Positions 1 through 15,654 of a stretch of DNA of 64,000 bases are shown here, in pieces. Made by a program: the position numbers and the translations under genes. The DNA comes from Populus alba. Taxonomy: Eukaryota > Streptophyta > Magnoliopsida > Malpighiales > Salicaceae. The stretch's first letter is position 1; each line of letters opens with the position of its first letter. The stretch covers positions 37,152,758 to 37,216,757 of the forward strand of contig NC_133284.1 of the NCBI RefSeq assembly GCF_005239225.2. Direction: 5' to 3'. Below the pieces are notes generated by a model. The model was not told where the DNA came from. It was given only the letters and a program-made list of their open reading frames with translations, and did no database searches.

Positions 1-350
1 GAAAAATGGATGTTAATATACCCTTGGTTGCAGGCTTGAACCCAATAGCAGAAATACATATGTTGAAGAAATCAAGAACAGTATAAAATGCTATTACCAG
101 AGCTTAATTCCCATCATGAGGATATTTATATATATATGGTCAAATTACTCATGAGTCATTGAGCTCAGAATACATTTACACAAATATAGATTAAACTGAA
201 CATAGGAACTTCCCAGAAGGCAAACAAACAGCTAGAAACTGGAAAGTGTAGAGCTTGTAAATCTTAATAAATACGGGGAAGACTAATAAAGCAGTTGGGA
301 ACAGAATAAAAAATATTAATGAAGTTAGCACCGTGGACATTAATAAAAAC

Positions 351-3084
<2,734 letters not shown>

Positions 3085-5460
3085 TGAGAGTAGCAAGCAC
3101 AAGCAAAAGGAGATGTATGTCCACTCTCACCCAACTCACTTGGAAGGAGAGACTGTCATGGGAAAATTAGGACTCTATATTCTCAATTAATTCATGAACT
3201 AATCTATATTATAACTTCCATCAAGGGAAAAGGACAAGTTAACCTTGGCATGCTAAATTAGGAAGCAAATAAATTTCACAGTAATAAATTTATTTGCTAA
3301 ACCTGTCAGATTCTGTCAATCTTCGTTCTCCAAATACCAGCACATGCAAATCCAATCAAAATCTATCTGCCATAGTTATCTCAGAAAGAAAATTTAATGA
3401 AAACGTCACTCCATAGAGCACACATTTATGATCTTTATTGTCCATCTATCTGACATATGATGCCAAGCCAACGCACAAAAAATTAAATGGCATGCTTAAC
3501 GCATTTCCCAGATTCCTTTTAAAGGAAGAAATTGGATAACTACATTCAACACTCAAAAACTCTGGCATAGAAGGCCATGTCAACGCAAAAAAGAAAAAAG
3601 AAAAAAAAAAAGGAGCTTAGCCGAAGTTGTTATTGTCTTCGAACATTTCCCAGATTGCTTCTACACAGAAAACTCGACTGTTGAGAAAACAAATTAAAAC
3701 AGTATATTTATATTTTGATGGTAATCCAATCAATAAAATCACAATTTTAGTAAACTTGTTTTTTTTTTTTTATCCAATAAGATTACTATCAACCTATATT
3801 TGATGAAGTAATTAAAACTCCAATAATTCTACGGTTTAATAATCTTGTTTGTTTATTGTCCTCGGAATCACAATTTAAAAGTTATTTTTTTAACATAACT
3901 TTTATGACATTTCTTGAAGTATTAATTTCGTGTTACAAGTAAAAAAAAAGTTTAATAACCTTTTTTATATATATAATATAAAGAGTTAAATATTATCCCA
4001 TGGACATTTTTTTTCTTTATTGTTATTGACTTGAGTAACTTTTGCTTTAAGGTTATTTTTTAAAAATAATTATCAAGATTTTTAATATTATCTTTAAATA
4101 TAAAATATAAAACTCGTCAAGATTTAAAAATCTTAATAAAAAACATGTGGAGAATTAAAAACAATGAAGGCGTTATATTTTATCCAATCAATACAATCAT
4201 CAATTATAAAAAAAAAAAAAAAATCAAGTAACGATAAAATTAAAAATATTAAATAATTAAAACAACATGACATATAAATGAGGGAAATAAAAAAAAGAAC
4301 ACTCACGTCACAAGTCACATGAACAAGAAAAAAAAAATAAAAAAATCCCTTTTCAGCTTCTTCTTCTGGCGCGAGTTCATGGAATGCACTCCTGCAGTGA
4401 AAGTGCGGTTAAAAGAACGTTGTCTGCATGCACATGTGGCAACCACCCATTTGCCCTTAGAGAAACTGGTCTCTGATAAAGACACTGAGTTAGCTGTCTT
4501 TTCGTAAGCTTTCAGTTTTGAGACAGAGTTCAACTGCATGCTGTCTTCTTTGACTCTCTTTGTTTGCACTCTTCCCTTTTTGGCCTCCTAAAGATGTTGG
4601 ACCAAATTTGTTATACGGTGCTATAAGATGTATTTTCCTATATTTGATCTCAAAAAAAAAAAAAAGAAAAAAAAAAAAAAGAAATTGATGAAGGGGTGAA
4701 ATTGTCTAATATCAATTAAGATTGAAACAAAATTGATAAAATTAAGAGATTAAGGACTCAATTGATAATGGAGGCATTGTTTGGGAGTAGAATGAGGCTT
4801 TCCCATATTTCGAGGGTTAGGTACTCCAGATCCATAGAGGTCCTGCTTGAGTACATGCATGTAAATACTAAATACCCTTGGTATTCTTACAATCATACAG
4901 TATGATTATTGGATTCACCTTGCGCTCCTATTTCCCAGGATTTGTTCTTGAGAAAAATTAGGAGTAAACATGATTTGACTTGTTATCAGGATATATTATG
5001 CGGCTGAGTTGAAATTTAACTGATCCGAAACTAAAACTAAATTATGTTTAAAAAAATTAAGAAAAATAAAATATTCAGATGACCCAAAAGATTAACCCGA
5101 TAAAAAACTCGATTGCAATTTATTAACTATTAATTTTTTTAACCAAAATAACATCATTTTAATTTATAAAAATAATTAAGGGTTATAATTTATAAAAATA
5201 ATTGAGGTTAATTCGGTTGACCTAATCAAAACTCGTGAGCCGGAACTTAGACAAGACCAAGTTTAAAAAACTCTGCATACAGGTGTGGTGCTCAAAAATT
5301 GACCCTCTTGTGCCAAATAAAAAACCAACTAAAATCCATGTAAGCCTAACTTGCATTAGATGATTAACAGGTGTATAGTAACAGATTTTATAAAGGCTTA
5401 GCATTCTGACACATTAACAAGAACTTAATCTATATTCATACAACTAAAAGCAGTTCTTAT

Positions 5461-5506
<46 letters not shown>

Positions 5507-5591
5507 GAATATTCTTAGATCAATGAGAAGCGATCAGCATGAGAAGAGTATCGTTTGCATCAGCTAATAGCCAGGAAGGCCATTCATGTTC
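3085..5591. other. Intergenic: GGT 5' flank and PPOX2 3' flank
   Basis: No coding sequence is recognised. The part next to 3085 should hold the GGT 5' UTR and promoter. The rest is AT-rich with long A/T runs (for example 3730-4330 and 4650-4690). Short open frames at 4133-4569 have no recognisable protein features and overlap low-complexity DNA. Confidence 0.6.
5457..5503. repeat. (AT)n microsatellite
   Basis: An almost uninterrupted TA/AT run just downstream of the PPOX2 stop codon (5592), with a small break near 5471. It probably lies in or just beyond the 3' UTR and is likely to vary in length. Confidence 0.9.
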
Positions 5592-8500
5592 CTACGACCG
5601 TGACCCTTTCTTCAGCATCTTGTCATCAGCCGAAGAATTCAAATAGGAGATCACAAGATCAGCTGCTTTGCATCCAGAGGCTACTGCTTTGCCCACGGAC
5701 AATCCACCTCTGTGGTTACCTGAAGATTTCATCAATCAACCAAGAATAAGAATTAGAATAGGAATAAGAATTCAATAGGAGCGATGAAACTTCTCACATG
5801 TGGTCAACATAACCCATTTTCCTTATCTCCAGCAAAATTGCAGGGATTGGAGATTCAAATGAAATGCTTCCAGTTTAGAATAGCACCAGCTTGAGGGGGG
5901 ATCTTAGAATTACATGACTGGAAGTTAAATCCCAAATTTCAATCAATAAGCACTTACCTGCGTAGAAAAATCCAGGAAGATTTTTCTCCATTCTCTCAAT
6001 TCCTTCTAACACTAAATCATAGTTCTTTCCATACAAAGGAAATGCTTTACTCCAGTAGTAATGACTGCAATCAAGTACAGTTGAAGCTGTAAGAGTATGG
6101 ATCACAGTGAACACAGTAACTCATTGCTCTTACTAAATTACTGCCAGCTTCAACTTGGGAAAGAAAATAGACTAAAGTAATATAATTAGCAGATTATAAA
6201 TGGCTTAAGATTTAAAATACTTCACAAATTTCGGCTCTCCCTCCACCCCTAACAGCTGTCTAAGATCAGAAGTAACAATCGCTTTCAAATCATCCCTGAA
6301 AAATAAATTATTGGAAAACGGTTTAGTTGATCAAAATTTCACCACAGTAATAATTAAAATCCAGAGTAGATAAGTGATCTTGTGTGTGAAACCAGAAAGT
6401 TGCTGACAGGAATTACGAAATGAAAAGTTTGGAGCTTTTTATACGTTGAAGCTTTTGCTAGTTCCTTGTTTCGGCTCCCACCAACAAAGGTGGTATAGAG
6501 ATACAAGTTCTTGGGTGCACGATCTGGAAACATCATAGATGAGAAGAGTGTACCTGTGCAAAACAGAATTCAAGCATGGTGAGTGCAAGAGAGTATATGT
6601 ATAGCTAACAAATAGTGAAAATTATCCAAGTTCCCCCACCGTGGTGAGCCTAGCAAAGTATTACCAAGAGTTTTTAAACCATTTTGTTGCTCCTTAGAAG
6701 GAACAAGAACTCCAAATCCTTCTAGAGGCCTCTTGACGTCCTCTTTCTTAAAGGTAGTAATTATGACTGAAAGTGGCATGTAACTCATCTGCATAATAAC
6801 ATGGAAAAGAATGATAAGCAAATGAATTTGACAGAGAAAGACCAAAAACTTAAATACAGAAAACATTTTCGGCAATAATGTATGCAACCATACTGTGCAT
6901 TTGATGTTCTGCAGCTATTTGAACAATGATGATTGCATTTGTATACTACACCCCATGTGTAAGTAAATACGTATGAAGATATGAAATCAATAAACAAAAT
7001 TGTTGGTACCTGGGGAAGAAAGTCCAGCGAGAAGCGATTTCTGCCTTTATTAATATTAATTTCTTTAACATTGCACAATGGTGCCTAAAATACAAAAGTT
7101 CACTGTTAGAATGTGAAAAAAAAAATCTTCTAAAAACAGTAAATGGTATTAGGAGTTGCATATGTAAATGTTTATGCAACCAATGCATTTATGAGATAAA
7201 GAGGGTAAGATGCCATCCAACTCCTAAAAGCAAAAGGTAAATGCAGTGCACAAAGAGTATTCTTACAATGGTCATAATGGTCAGTCAATGCAGAGATATT
7301 CAAACAATAAAACAAAGGATCAAAGTTTTGGAGTTACGAGTTCAAGTTATTGAGAAACTTGACTTTTTTCACTCCAACTGTCCAAGTCAGTCTTAAGAAG
7401 TGGGGCAAGTGTTTGGTAATCACCGTCTCAGTGTACAATTGTACTGTCTTTTGTCTCTTTCTTTCCTTCTATCTTGTTTATTTCTTAATCAACTAAGCAG
7501 CAGTTGAATTCTTTCTCAGCATTCTTTCTCAGCACTAGTCACATTTTAAAGATGTAGGATTTCATTGACTGGATGACTCAGTTATGCAGTATCACAATAA
7601 GAGAAACTATACTAAACAAAACCACCAAAAAATAAACTCAATTAAAAAAGAACTAACCGTCATGATGACAGCATCATAAGATGATGCTTGTGCACGCTTG
7701 CCACCCTTAGAAGCATAAGAAACTGACCAGTTCTCAAAAGTTGACTTGCCATCATAACCGTAAGACAATGACAAGACCTTTGATTCTAGTTTAACTCCAT
7801 CTTTCCCAAGCTCTGTGCACAGCGTATCAGTGAGTGTCTGCAAAAATACATAAACAAGAAAATAAGGACCATTTATTTGGTTTACAAGCAAAAACGTACG
7901 TGCAAAGGGTCAGATTTCAACAACACTATCAGTAAGGATACCACTTAAGTCTCTGCATATTGAGAGAACGCGAGAGAGCTAAGAGAATTTTGAGTAGAGC
8001 TCAAAGGAAAGGTAATATTAAAATAGCTAATGGTGACCATAGATAAACTCTGAATGATATGAGGAAATATGAACCTAAGGTCTATAACCTGGAACTTAAC
8101 CATAGATTTCTGTTGCAATTTTGCTTCTGCATGAAAATCAAAATATTCACAAGGATGTTTTCACCTGCAGTGCTGTACGCAATGAAAAGCTGGTCAAACA
8201 TCTATATCCTGAAGTTTTGGGTGTGGAATGATTTTATTCCTATCATTTCAGGCAATCTACTCCCCCAAATAAGAAGCTAATATTAGTGAATGCATCTTCA
8301 TGACAGGAAATTCCATTATTAAGGATGTGTTTCAAAGCATGTTAGGTTCTATGGCCGCTGGTTCAAAATATGCTAAGTGAATGAAGTAGAACTACACGCC
8401 TATTAAGCTGCAAATATGAAAGGGGCTTGACTAAAGTAATCTGCAGGTGTATTTTGAAGGACTCAATAGCAGCCTAGAAAACTTATCCACAATTATTATT

Positions 8501-11500
8501 CAACGAAAGCAATAGTGGTAGCATCAGATCTGAACAGCTAAGGGACATTCCTACTTCCTACATGTAAAGGTTATAAATAGTTCAAACCACGTCTTCTTGG
8601 AAAAGAAAAGAAACAGTACCCGGAATAACTACCTGCATTCCACCTAGAAAAGAAAATGAACCATGTTGACGTTTCTTTTTTTCTGAAGAACCTTTATTTT
8701 CTCCATTCTTCTCCTTTTTGGCAGATAGCTTGGCTTTAACTGCCCCAGCTATGATAGAACCAAACCTGGTTGAATAGAAAAGGTTTGCATTAATAAACAA
8801 GCAGATATCACGCAGCAAGCATTACTAAATTAATAGAATGTCAATCATTGATCTGTAGTACTTCATCAGTGTCAGAGTCGTTCATCAAACTTTAACAATT
8901 TAGCCTAGAAGACTGCTTGCATCTATTTAAAAATGCAACAATAACATGGCTGAACAAAAATACAAGCTCGCCCATTATTCATCTATTGATGAATAATGGG
9001 TGAGCTTGTAAGCAACCAAACTGCAGAGATTCAGCATAAAAATACAACTAGATTTCAAGCATCACTAAAACCAGACTAAAACTAAAGAGGATTTGCTGAA
9101 CAAAAACCTTAACAACACAGAGACAAAAATATGGTTTACTGTATGAAAATTAAAATATTCAGCTTTATATTTTTCATCAGTAACTAAGCAGTTAGGGTCA
9201 CTGTGTGGATTTAAAACAAGTTCGCCACAGATCTCAACAAGCATCATACTGAGCCAAATAAAAAAGGCACGTCTAATTTCAGAATGCTAAGAGAATAGAA
9301 TATCAAGTTCAAATGTATTATGGCATCCAGTAAGAATCTTCCAGCGCTGTAAAAAGGCAACAATATATTGGTCTAGCCAATAACTTCACTAAATGTGGGA
9401 TTTGCAAAGGACAGAAACTGCAAGAGAATGAATCAACTGCAGTCCAATTCAAACTCAAACAATGCAAGGAAAAATGAATGACAGTTTATTAAAAGAAGCA
9501 TAGAATATACCGCTTCTCTAGATTCCACAGGTCTGGAAAATTGTGGCGTGCCTGTTTCAGGTAAAGACAATACTATCAATAAAAATCCAGAACGAAAGGA
9601 AAAGAGTTGACGCTAAGTAGACCATATCATAACTATTAAAATAGATGTCATAGTTCTTAAGAGCAGTTCAATAAAACTTTTAGTTTCAGTATCCTAAAGC
9701 AGATTCCATTCTTCCTATCACAATCGAATATATTCAGATGCATAGAACCAGCAGAATCCCAGACCAAAGAACATTTTCCAGTGGTGTGCTAATAAAAAGA
9801 TCCCATAACTTATACAAGTGGTCCAAATATCTTGGCCATTACTTACAGAAAGAGATTCAGGATCTCCAGCACTTGTGCCAGCAACAAAAGGATCGATAAG
9901 ATAATCAACAACCTTAGAAGGAAGAAACAGAAAAGTAAGATCAATGATAATCAAACACTTCTATATAAAAATCTGGTCTCATTCAAAATTTGGACAAAAT
10001 ATAAAAGATCTTCTGCTGGTTAATACGGCAGGTATAAATCTGTTGTGTTGTAAAGAATGCAATACCTCTTTCCCGAAATGTCGCTGAAAGAACTCACCAA
10101 CACTGCAGGGTAAAGGGGTGAGTGAGGTGAATATCAAAACCTCATGATGTAAATGAGATAACGAACAAGTGTGCAAGAGATGAACAACCTCAATAAGTTG
10201 AGTTTATCACCTTTCTTGTATATCAGTGTCAGTCACTTTTGAGGACTCATTTTTCTTCCATAAGAATGGCTCCAAAATGATTTGCAACTGCGCCAGAAAA
10301 AATGCATGCCCTTAAGAAATGCACAAAAATGAAAAGTTGCAGCTTGTTTATCAAGCTTGAACATCAAACTGAATCTTTGTGCAAAGAACCAACGGTTATT
10401 TTTTTTTTTTTTTTTTGACAAGTGATCCTAGTTAACTTTTTAAATTAATCAGAAGATTTCACGTTAACAAAATCATGCATGTCAGAAATGGTAGGCAGAC
10501 AAGGTAATCCTACTATCAATAATGAAACTACCAGCCAATCCTTCATATTCCTAGAAAACAAGATGCAATAGCAAGATTCCCAGAGCCCACCATTCAAATA
10601 AGAAACAGAGCAGCAAAAAGTGGTGGCTTTCAAGATTCCAGGAGCTTCCAGGTTGCTAACCAACAATCCTTCTATATGCAAAAATAAAGTTATCTGCGGC
10701 TACTGTTGATGAACAGAAAATATTGCATCATGAGGAGAAAAACAGCGGTGGGATGCTTCTAATTTATTGGATTGTCCTCAGACTTGTCCCAGAAAGACAA
10801 ACCTTTGATTGCGCCGAGAGAAAGTTGCTCTTGATCAGTGCAACTGGATTTGTTGGTATCTGGCACAAAACATGAGAAGAGCATATGCTAACAGTAAGAC
10901 AAACATAGCTGCAGATAGAAAAAGGATAGACAAAGTACAATAAGCATGTTCCTCTCGTCTAAGAAACAAGGGAAGTAAACTTATTAGTTGGCAACAAAGA
11001 CACCATAAGATAGATATACCAGTACAGGCATTCCATTCCTCACAATATACCGTTTGTTCTGTGCAATTGGCTGCAAAGGTAGACATCAATAAATTAAGCC
11101 AACAAAAAAGAATCCACCACGAACTCTCAAGATTCAACTAGAGCACACAGGAAATCATTTCATAATACGGAGCACTGATAACCTAAGCATTTGAAAAAAG
11201 AAAATGGCATCAGGCTAAGAGATAAAGTTAAGAACAATAAGCCTTACAAATTGTTGCTTAAAGAAAATGGCAAAAAGCTAAGAGATAAAGTTAAGAACAA
11301 TAAGCCTTACAAATTGTTGCTTCTCTCTAAGCCCAAGATCATCAAGTAAGCTTTTGACCTCCACTTCACTCTCAGTCTGCACAGTATTGGGAAAAAAAAT
11401 CAACTTCACCAAACAAAAAGCACCAAAAACCAAAACAATCATTATCAAATGTTAATGAAGAAAGAATCCATGCAGCGTGCCAAAATAAACTCTCTGTCCC

Positions 11501-11987
11501 AAGAAATTTTTTTTCCAATTACGCGCACTTGTGATTCACAAAGCAAGAAGCAAAGATTAACACGAAAGATTGAAAAAAAAAATTGGACAAATAAATGGTA
11601 ACCATGGTATTAGCTCCTTCATCCCAAACAAGATCATGATGGGAGACACTTCTTAATTTGCCTCCAGCTCTTCCTTCAGCTTCAAAGACTGTCACTTTCA
11701 CCCCATTTGATTTCAGCTTGTATGCAGCAGCAAGCCCACTTAAACAAAAACAAAAAAAAATACAAAAGTGAGAGCACAATCACACACACACACAATTAAA
11801 CTACAGAAAGAAAACCCAGAAACCAAAAGTCCAAAAACAAATTATACCTGACGCCTGCACCTATAACAGCTACATTTTTGCTTTGCTTACTACCAAAATC
11901 GTCGTCTTTGGCAGCTGCAGTCATTTCAGAATTATCAGTCAGTCCTAAGGTGGCAGCGTCAACGGATAGTAGTTGGTGGAAATGCAA
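5592..11987 (-). CDS. PPOX2: Protoporphyrinogen oxidase 2 (mitochondrial/plastid), 17 exons
   Basis: FAD enzyme that oxidises protoporphyrinogen IX to protoporphyrin IX, the last common step of heme and chlorophyll synthesis. Exons inferred: 11987-11848, 11738-11603, 11376-11311, 11070-11020, 10859-10803, 10287-10211, 10102-10066, 9912-9847, 9551-9511, 8765-8633, 7837-7658, 7084-7010, 6788-6665, 6553-6445, 6295-6221, 6064-5958, 5719-5592. All join in frame with GT..AG introns, giving 533 residues (512 from the second Met at 11924), close to plant PPOX2 (about 508). Visible: GxGxxG dinucleotide fold at residues 43-48 followed by [110 protein letters not shown]; and a C-terminal FAD-contact segment [15 protein letters not shown]. 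No frameshift or stop was found in the exons. It is the best-supported gene in the window. Confidence 0.95.
8962..9009. repeat. Short near-perfect foldback in PPOX2 intron 9
   Basis: Arms 8962-8983 and 8988-9009 are 22 bp each and complementary except at one position, with a 4-base loop. It lies inside the intron between exons 8765-8633 and 9551-9511. The plus-strand RNA would have one G.U pair at the mismatch; the minus-strand pre-mRNA would have an A.C mismatch. The total stem is shorter than a typical plant miRNA precursor. Confidence 0.85.
11203..11328. repeat. 63-bp direct tandem duplication covering the PPOX2 exon 3 donor
   Basis: The block around 11221-11262 recurs 63 bp downstream (GATAAAGTTA at 11221 and again at 11284). 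On the coding strand both copies contain the end of exon 3 (CAACAATTT) followed by GTAAGG. The intron therefore carries a second copy of the exon end plus splice donor 63 bp beyond the true one at 11311. Confidence 0.85.
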
Positions 11988-12280
11988 AGAAGATGAACCA
12001 GATGATGGTAGTTTACTTTATGGGCTTTGCTTTCATGTTTTAGAGATCATTTGAGCCTCGCCCGTCATTTTTACAGGCCCATTGGACACTCTAAGGTTCT
12101 TCTTGTTATCCCATTCACCTTTTTCAAATGATCTAATTAGTAAAACTTTAAAATATATGAAAAAAAAAATATCGACTTTTAATTTAGAGATTTAAAATAA
12201 AATATTTAATATTTAAAGATTTAAAATAAATTTTTTATAAATTTCTAATTTCTCAAAAAATATCATTTATATGAGATATT
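11988..12280 (-). promoter_or_regulatory. PPOX2 upstream region with Site II-like elements
   Basis: Upstream of the PPOX2 start and before the N gap. TGGGCT occurs at 12021-12026 on the plus strand and TGGGCC on the minus strand at 12081-12076, next to a CCAAT on the minus strand. TGGGCC/T (Site II) is known to be common in plant promoters of mitochondrial and growth-related genes, which suits this gene. The transcription start is not visible and the function is inferred. Confidence 0.35.
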
Positions 12281-12780
12281 NNNNNNNNNNNNNNNNNNNN
12301 NNNNNNNNNNNNNNNNNNNNNNNNNNNNNNNNNNNNNNNNNNNNNNNNNNNNNNNNNNNNNNNNNNNNNNNNNNNNNNNNNNNNNNNNNNNNNNNNNNNN
12401 NNNNNNNNNNNNNNNNNNNNNNNNNNNNNNNNNNNNNNNNNNNNNNNNNNNNNNNNNNNNNNNNNNNNNNNNNNNNNNNNNNNNNNNNNNNNNNNNNNNN
12501 NNNNNNNNNNNNNNNNNNNNNNNNNNNNNNNNNNNNNNNNNNNNNNNNNNNNNNNNNNNNNNNNNNNNNNNNNNNNNNNNNNNNNNNNNNNNNNNNNNNN
12601 NNNNNNNNNNNNNNNNNNNNNNNNNNNNNNNNNNNNNNNNNNNNNNNNNNNNNNNNNNNNNNNNNNNNNNNNNNNNNNNNNNNNNNNNNNNNNNNNNNNN
12701 NNNNNNNNNNNNNNNNNNNNNNNNNNNNNNNNNNNNNNNNNNNNNNNNNNNNNNNNNNNNNNNNNNNNNNNNNNNNNNNN
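12281..12780. other. Assembly gap, 500 N
   Basis: Exactly 500 N, the usual placeholder for a gap of unknown size. Open frames that run through it are artefacts. Confidence 0.98.
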
Positions 12781-12884
12781 CTATAAATGACAACAACATT
12801 CCATTGGGATTGGACCTCAAGAAACTCTTGCAATTATTACATAATATTTGAATATTATAGTATAGTATTCTAACACTCCCTCAT

Positions 12885-13400
12885 TTGATCAATGGAAGAA
12901 ACACAAACCCATATTTTGAAGGAGACAACGCTACCGCAATAGCTCTCTGGTTCAACTTCTGTTTACTCACTATACTCCCATTCTCTTTGCTAATGACCCT
13001 TTTCATCCTGTGCTCATTCTACAAAAACACCATTAATGAACTCTTCGTTAACATCATTTTGGCAGTGTTTTTTCCTTTGCTGGGTGTTTGATACTTCTTT
13101 CTGTATAATCATCGCCATAGATGATTGTTTTTACTGTGTAGAGAGATCTTTCAGTGACCACTATGATTCAAAACAGAGAAAACAAATGATGAAATTGGAA
13201 ATAGAAGATGGAGTCGTTCTTCAGAACAAGGTAAGATACTTCACTTCCATGATTTATCATAATTAAAACATTCTTTGTATCGGCTCGCTATGGAGTTATC
13301 AAGTTTTTCTGTGCCCAGGAGATTAATGGACCAGAGGACCTCTAAGAAAGTTGCCTGGCGCAACAACGAGTTTGAAGAAAAACTTCGAGCAGCCTTGCTT
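12885..13400 (+). other. Doubtful small membrane-protein ORF(s), possible gene fragment
   Basis: A 68-codon frame (12885-13091) encodes two hydrophobic stretches, LWFNFCLLTILPFSLLMTLF and ELFVNIILAVFFPLLGV. An overlapping frame (from 13036) runs to LEIEDGVVLQNK and ends at a good donor (GTAAGA, 13231). A possible acceptor CAG lies at 13316-13318, and splicing would give only a few more codons. I do not recognise the protein. The frames disagree and the 5' side is lost in the gap at 12281-12780. It could be a decayed exon of an unplaced gene or chance. Confidence 0.25.
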
Positions 13401-15120
13401 TCGTGTAGCAATTCCCTTGTATTTTGCTAGAACAATAAGAGATGAATTCAGTTTGCAGTTGTTGAATCTAGAAATCATCTTGCAGCACATTAGTCTTCCT
13501 TGTTTATTACAAGAACTGAATACGTGAGGTTGTGAAACTGCTTCTGCTACACATTAATATATATATATGGAACAGTAAGGTCCGATTTTTTGTTCAACTA
13601 TCCACAGTTAATTGGATATTGAAGGTTTTCGATGATGACTCTGCATTCTTTATATCCTCGTGGAAATTTTGGTGATGTCCATATTTAGTTCACATCAAGT
13701 TGGTGAAACTCACGGGGACAACCTAAAAATTAAACTTGGCTTAGCAGATAAATCTATACTTGTTCTAACTTGGTTAATAGTTGACCTAGTTGGTTTGATT
13801 TTTTTATTTTTTAAAATGATATTGTTTTAACATTTAAGATTTCACATGATTTCAAGTTTAGTTTTATATAACTATTGTTCTTTGAATTTGTTAACTTAAA
13901 ATTAAGTATATATACATAACAAAATTTTTAAAATATAAAGATATATGAGCTACTTACTCTATTTAGAGTAAGGTGATCTTTTTTTACATGAAAATATATT
14001 CATGTGTAAATGTGACTTGTTTTGTTAATTTGGATAGAAAAATAAATAGGATATATTAAAAAAAATCTTTATTTAGGAATTAAATTGACATAGTAAAAGA
14101 AAAGAGTAAGAATAGATTGAGAATTCATTTATTATATAGAGATAGACTAAAAGACCCTCAAGAAAAAAAAAAAAGATTTAGTAATGGTATTCGGTATGAT
14201 TTTCTTTCTTTTATTAAGAAGGGATGAAATTAAGAACAGAAAATGGAGGGGGGGAAGGTACATGGAAAAACCTATAGAAAAACCTGTGGGAAAGTAGCAA
14301 TAGGGAAAATTAATTAAAAATAGAATTATAATTATAATTTTATTCGAATAGCATGCATAAAAAAATAGGGCAAATTCATGTAACCATGATATTTATCTTT
14401 TTGTTCTTTTTTCCACACTTGTTCCATGGTTTTTAGAAAGAAGAGAAAGGTGAACTAGCATCAAAAGGTTAATGTTATTAAACTTAACCTGATTTATGAT
14501 TCGGTCCAAGATTTGAGTTAGGAGTATTTTTTAAAAAAATTAAACTATGTCTCACACAAATTTTAATCGAGTTAACCAGTTCAAGTGATAGCTTGTTATG
14601 TCTATTGAGTTTAATTGGATCAATCCCATCTAATTTAATATAAACTCAATATGAATTAACTCTCAATTTCATAGGTTACTAAGTTAACCTATTGAGTAAG
14701 TCTTAATTTATTAACACTGATCTAAGGACGAACGAAACTAATATTTTATTATTTTCTTTACAAATTTTTAGATGTTAAAATTTTAAAACAGAAAAAATAA
14801 AAATTAGGCTCCCATTTTTATATTGGCTTATAATTAGTAACTACCTTTTATAATCTTTCTAGTTTTCTTTCCATCCTCATTAATCCTTCTAAGCTGTAAC
14901 AAGTTATGGATTGCATTGTTCGGTACTGTAACGCGAATTACTAGAGACTGAAAGTGCTTTCATTATGGAATGCACTGTTTGGGTTTGCTCTTTGCTAAGA
15001 GTATTGTGGGTTGGGAAGGCGTAATGGTAGGGTTGTCGTTGCCACAGAGAGTTAAAAAGATTGCATGGAGGTTAGGTTGTCTTTTTTATTGGGGAGAAAA
15101 TGATCGGTTTGGATTTTGGT
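13401..15120. other. AT-rich intergenic, no gene seen
   Basis: AT-rich sequence with several short poly-A runs. The frame at 14970-15158 has no recognisable protein features and runs into the minisatellite that follows. Confidence 0.55.
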
Positions 15121-15129
15121 GGGGCTACA

Positions 15130-15400
15130 CGACCCAGGCTGCTGACACTTGCGACTAGGGCCAGCCAACAAGCCTGGCAGTAGCACCAGGCTACAAACAC
15201 CTGACACTAGGGCTAGCTAGCGAGCCTAGCAGCAGCACTAGGCTGCAGAAACCTAACGTTGGGTGCTAAGGCCAGGCACTGCAGCCCCAGTTGCAGACAC
15301 CTGGCACTAGGGCCGGCTAGCGAGCTTGGAAGTAGCACTAGGTTGTAGACACATGGCGTTGAGGCTGTCATACCCTAGGCGCTAGAAAAACTCTCTTGCC
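15130..15400. repeat. GC-rich ~50-bp minisatellite
   Basis: About five degenerate units anchored on ACTAGGGCC/T at 15154, 15206, near 15258, 15306 and near 15354, with a spacing of 48-52 bp. It forms a sharp GC-rich island in AT-rich DNA; related GC-rich sequence continues to about 15620. Open frames across it (for example minus strand 15375-15575) are products of composition. Confidence 0.7.
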
Positions 15401-15654
15401 TTGCTAAAGACCTGACGAGCGAGCTTGCAAGCCCGCGCGAATGGGTCTGCAACCCTGCGCGTTTAGTGCAAACCGAGGCAAGTGGGTATACTCGACTCTG
15501 CAAGCCCAAAACACTTGACTCTGCAAACTCGGGCACTGGGGTTAAACTTGCATGTGGGGGTCTCTTCTGACCCACGCCTTAGGTCTACACACCCTAGAGG
15601 CTAGCTTTGCAGACTCTGCAAATAAGAAAATGAAAAAAATATATAATATATCAG

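Noticed and set aside
4133..4569. Short minus-strand frames between GGT and PPOX2
   Set aside because: Composition-driven, overlapping on both strands, no recognisable motif.
12263..12833. Open frames of 171-188 codons across the first N run, and a similar one across 33170-33669
   Set aside because: They are almost entirely unknown bases; artefacts of the gap.
14970..15158. 62-codon plus-strand frame
   Set aside because: No domain or start context, and it ends inside the GC-rich minisatellite.
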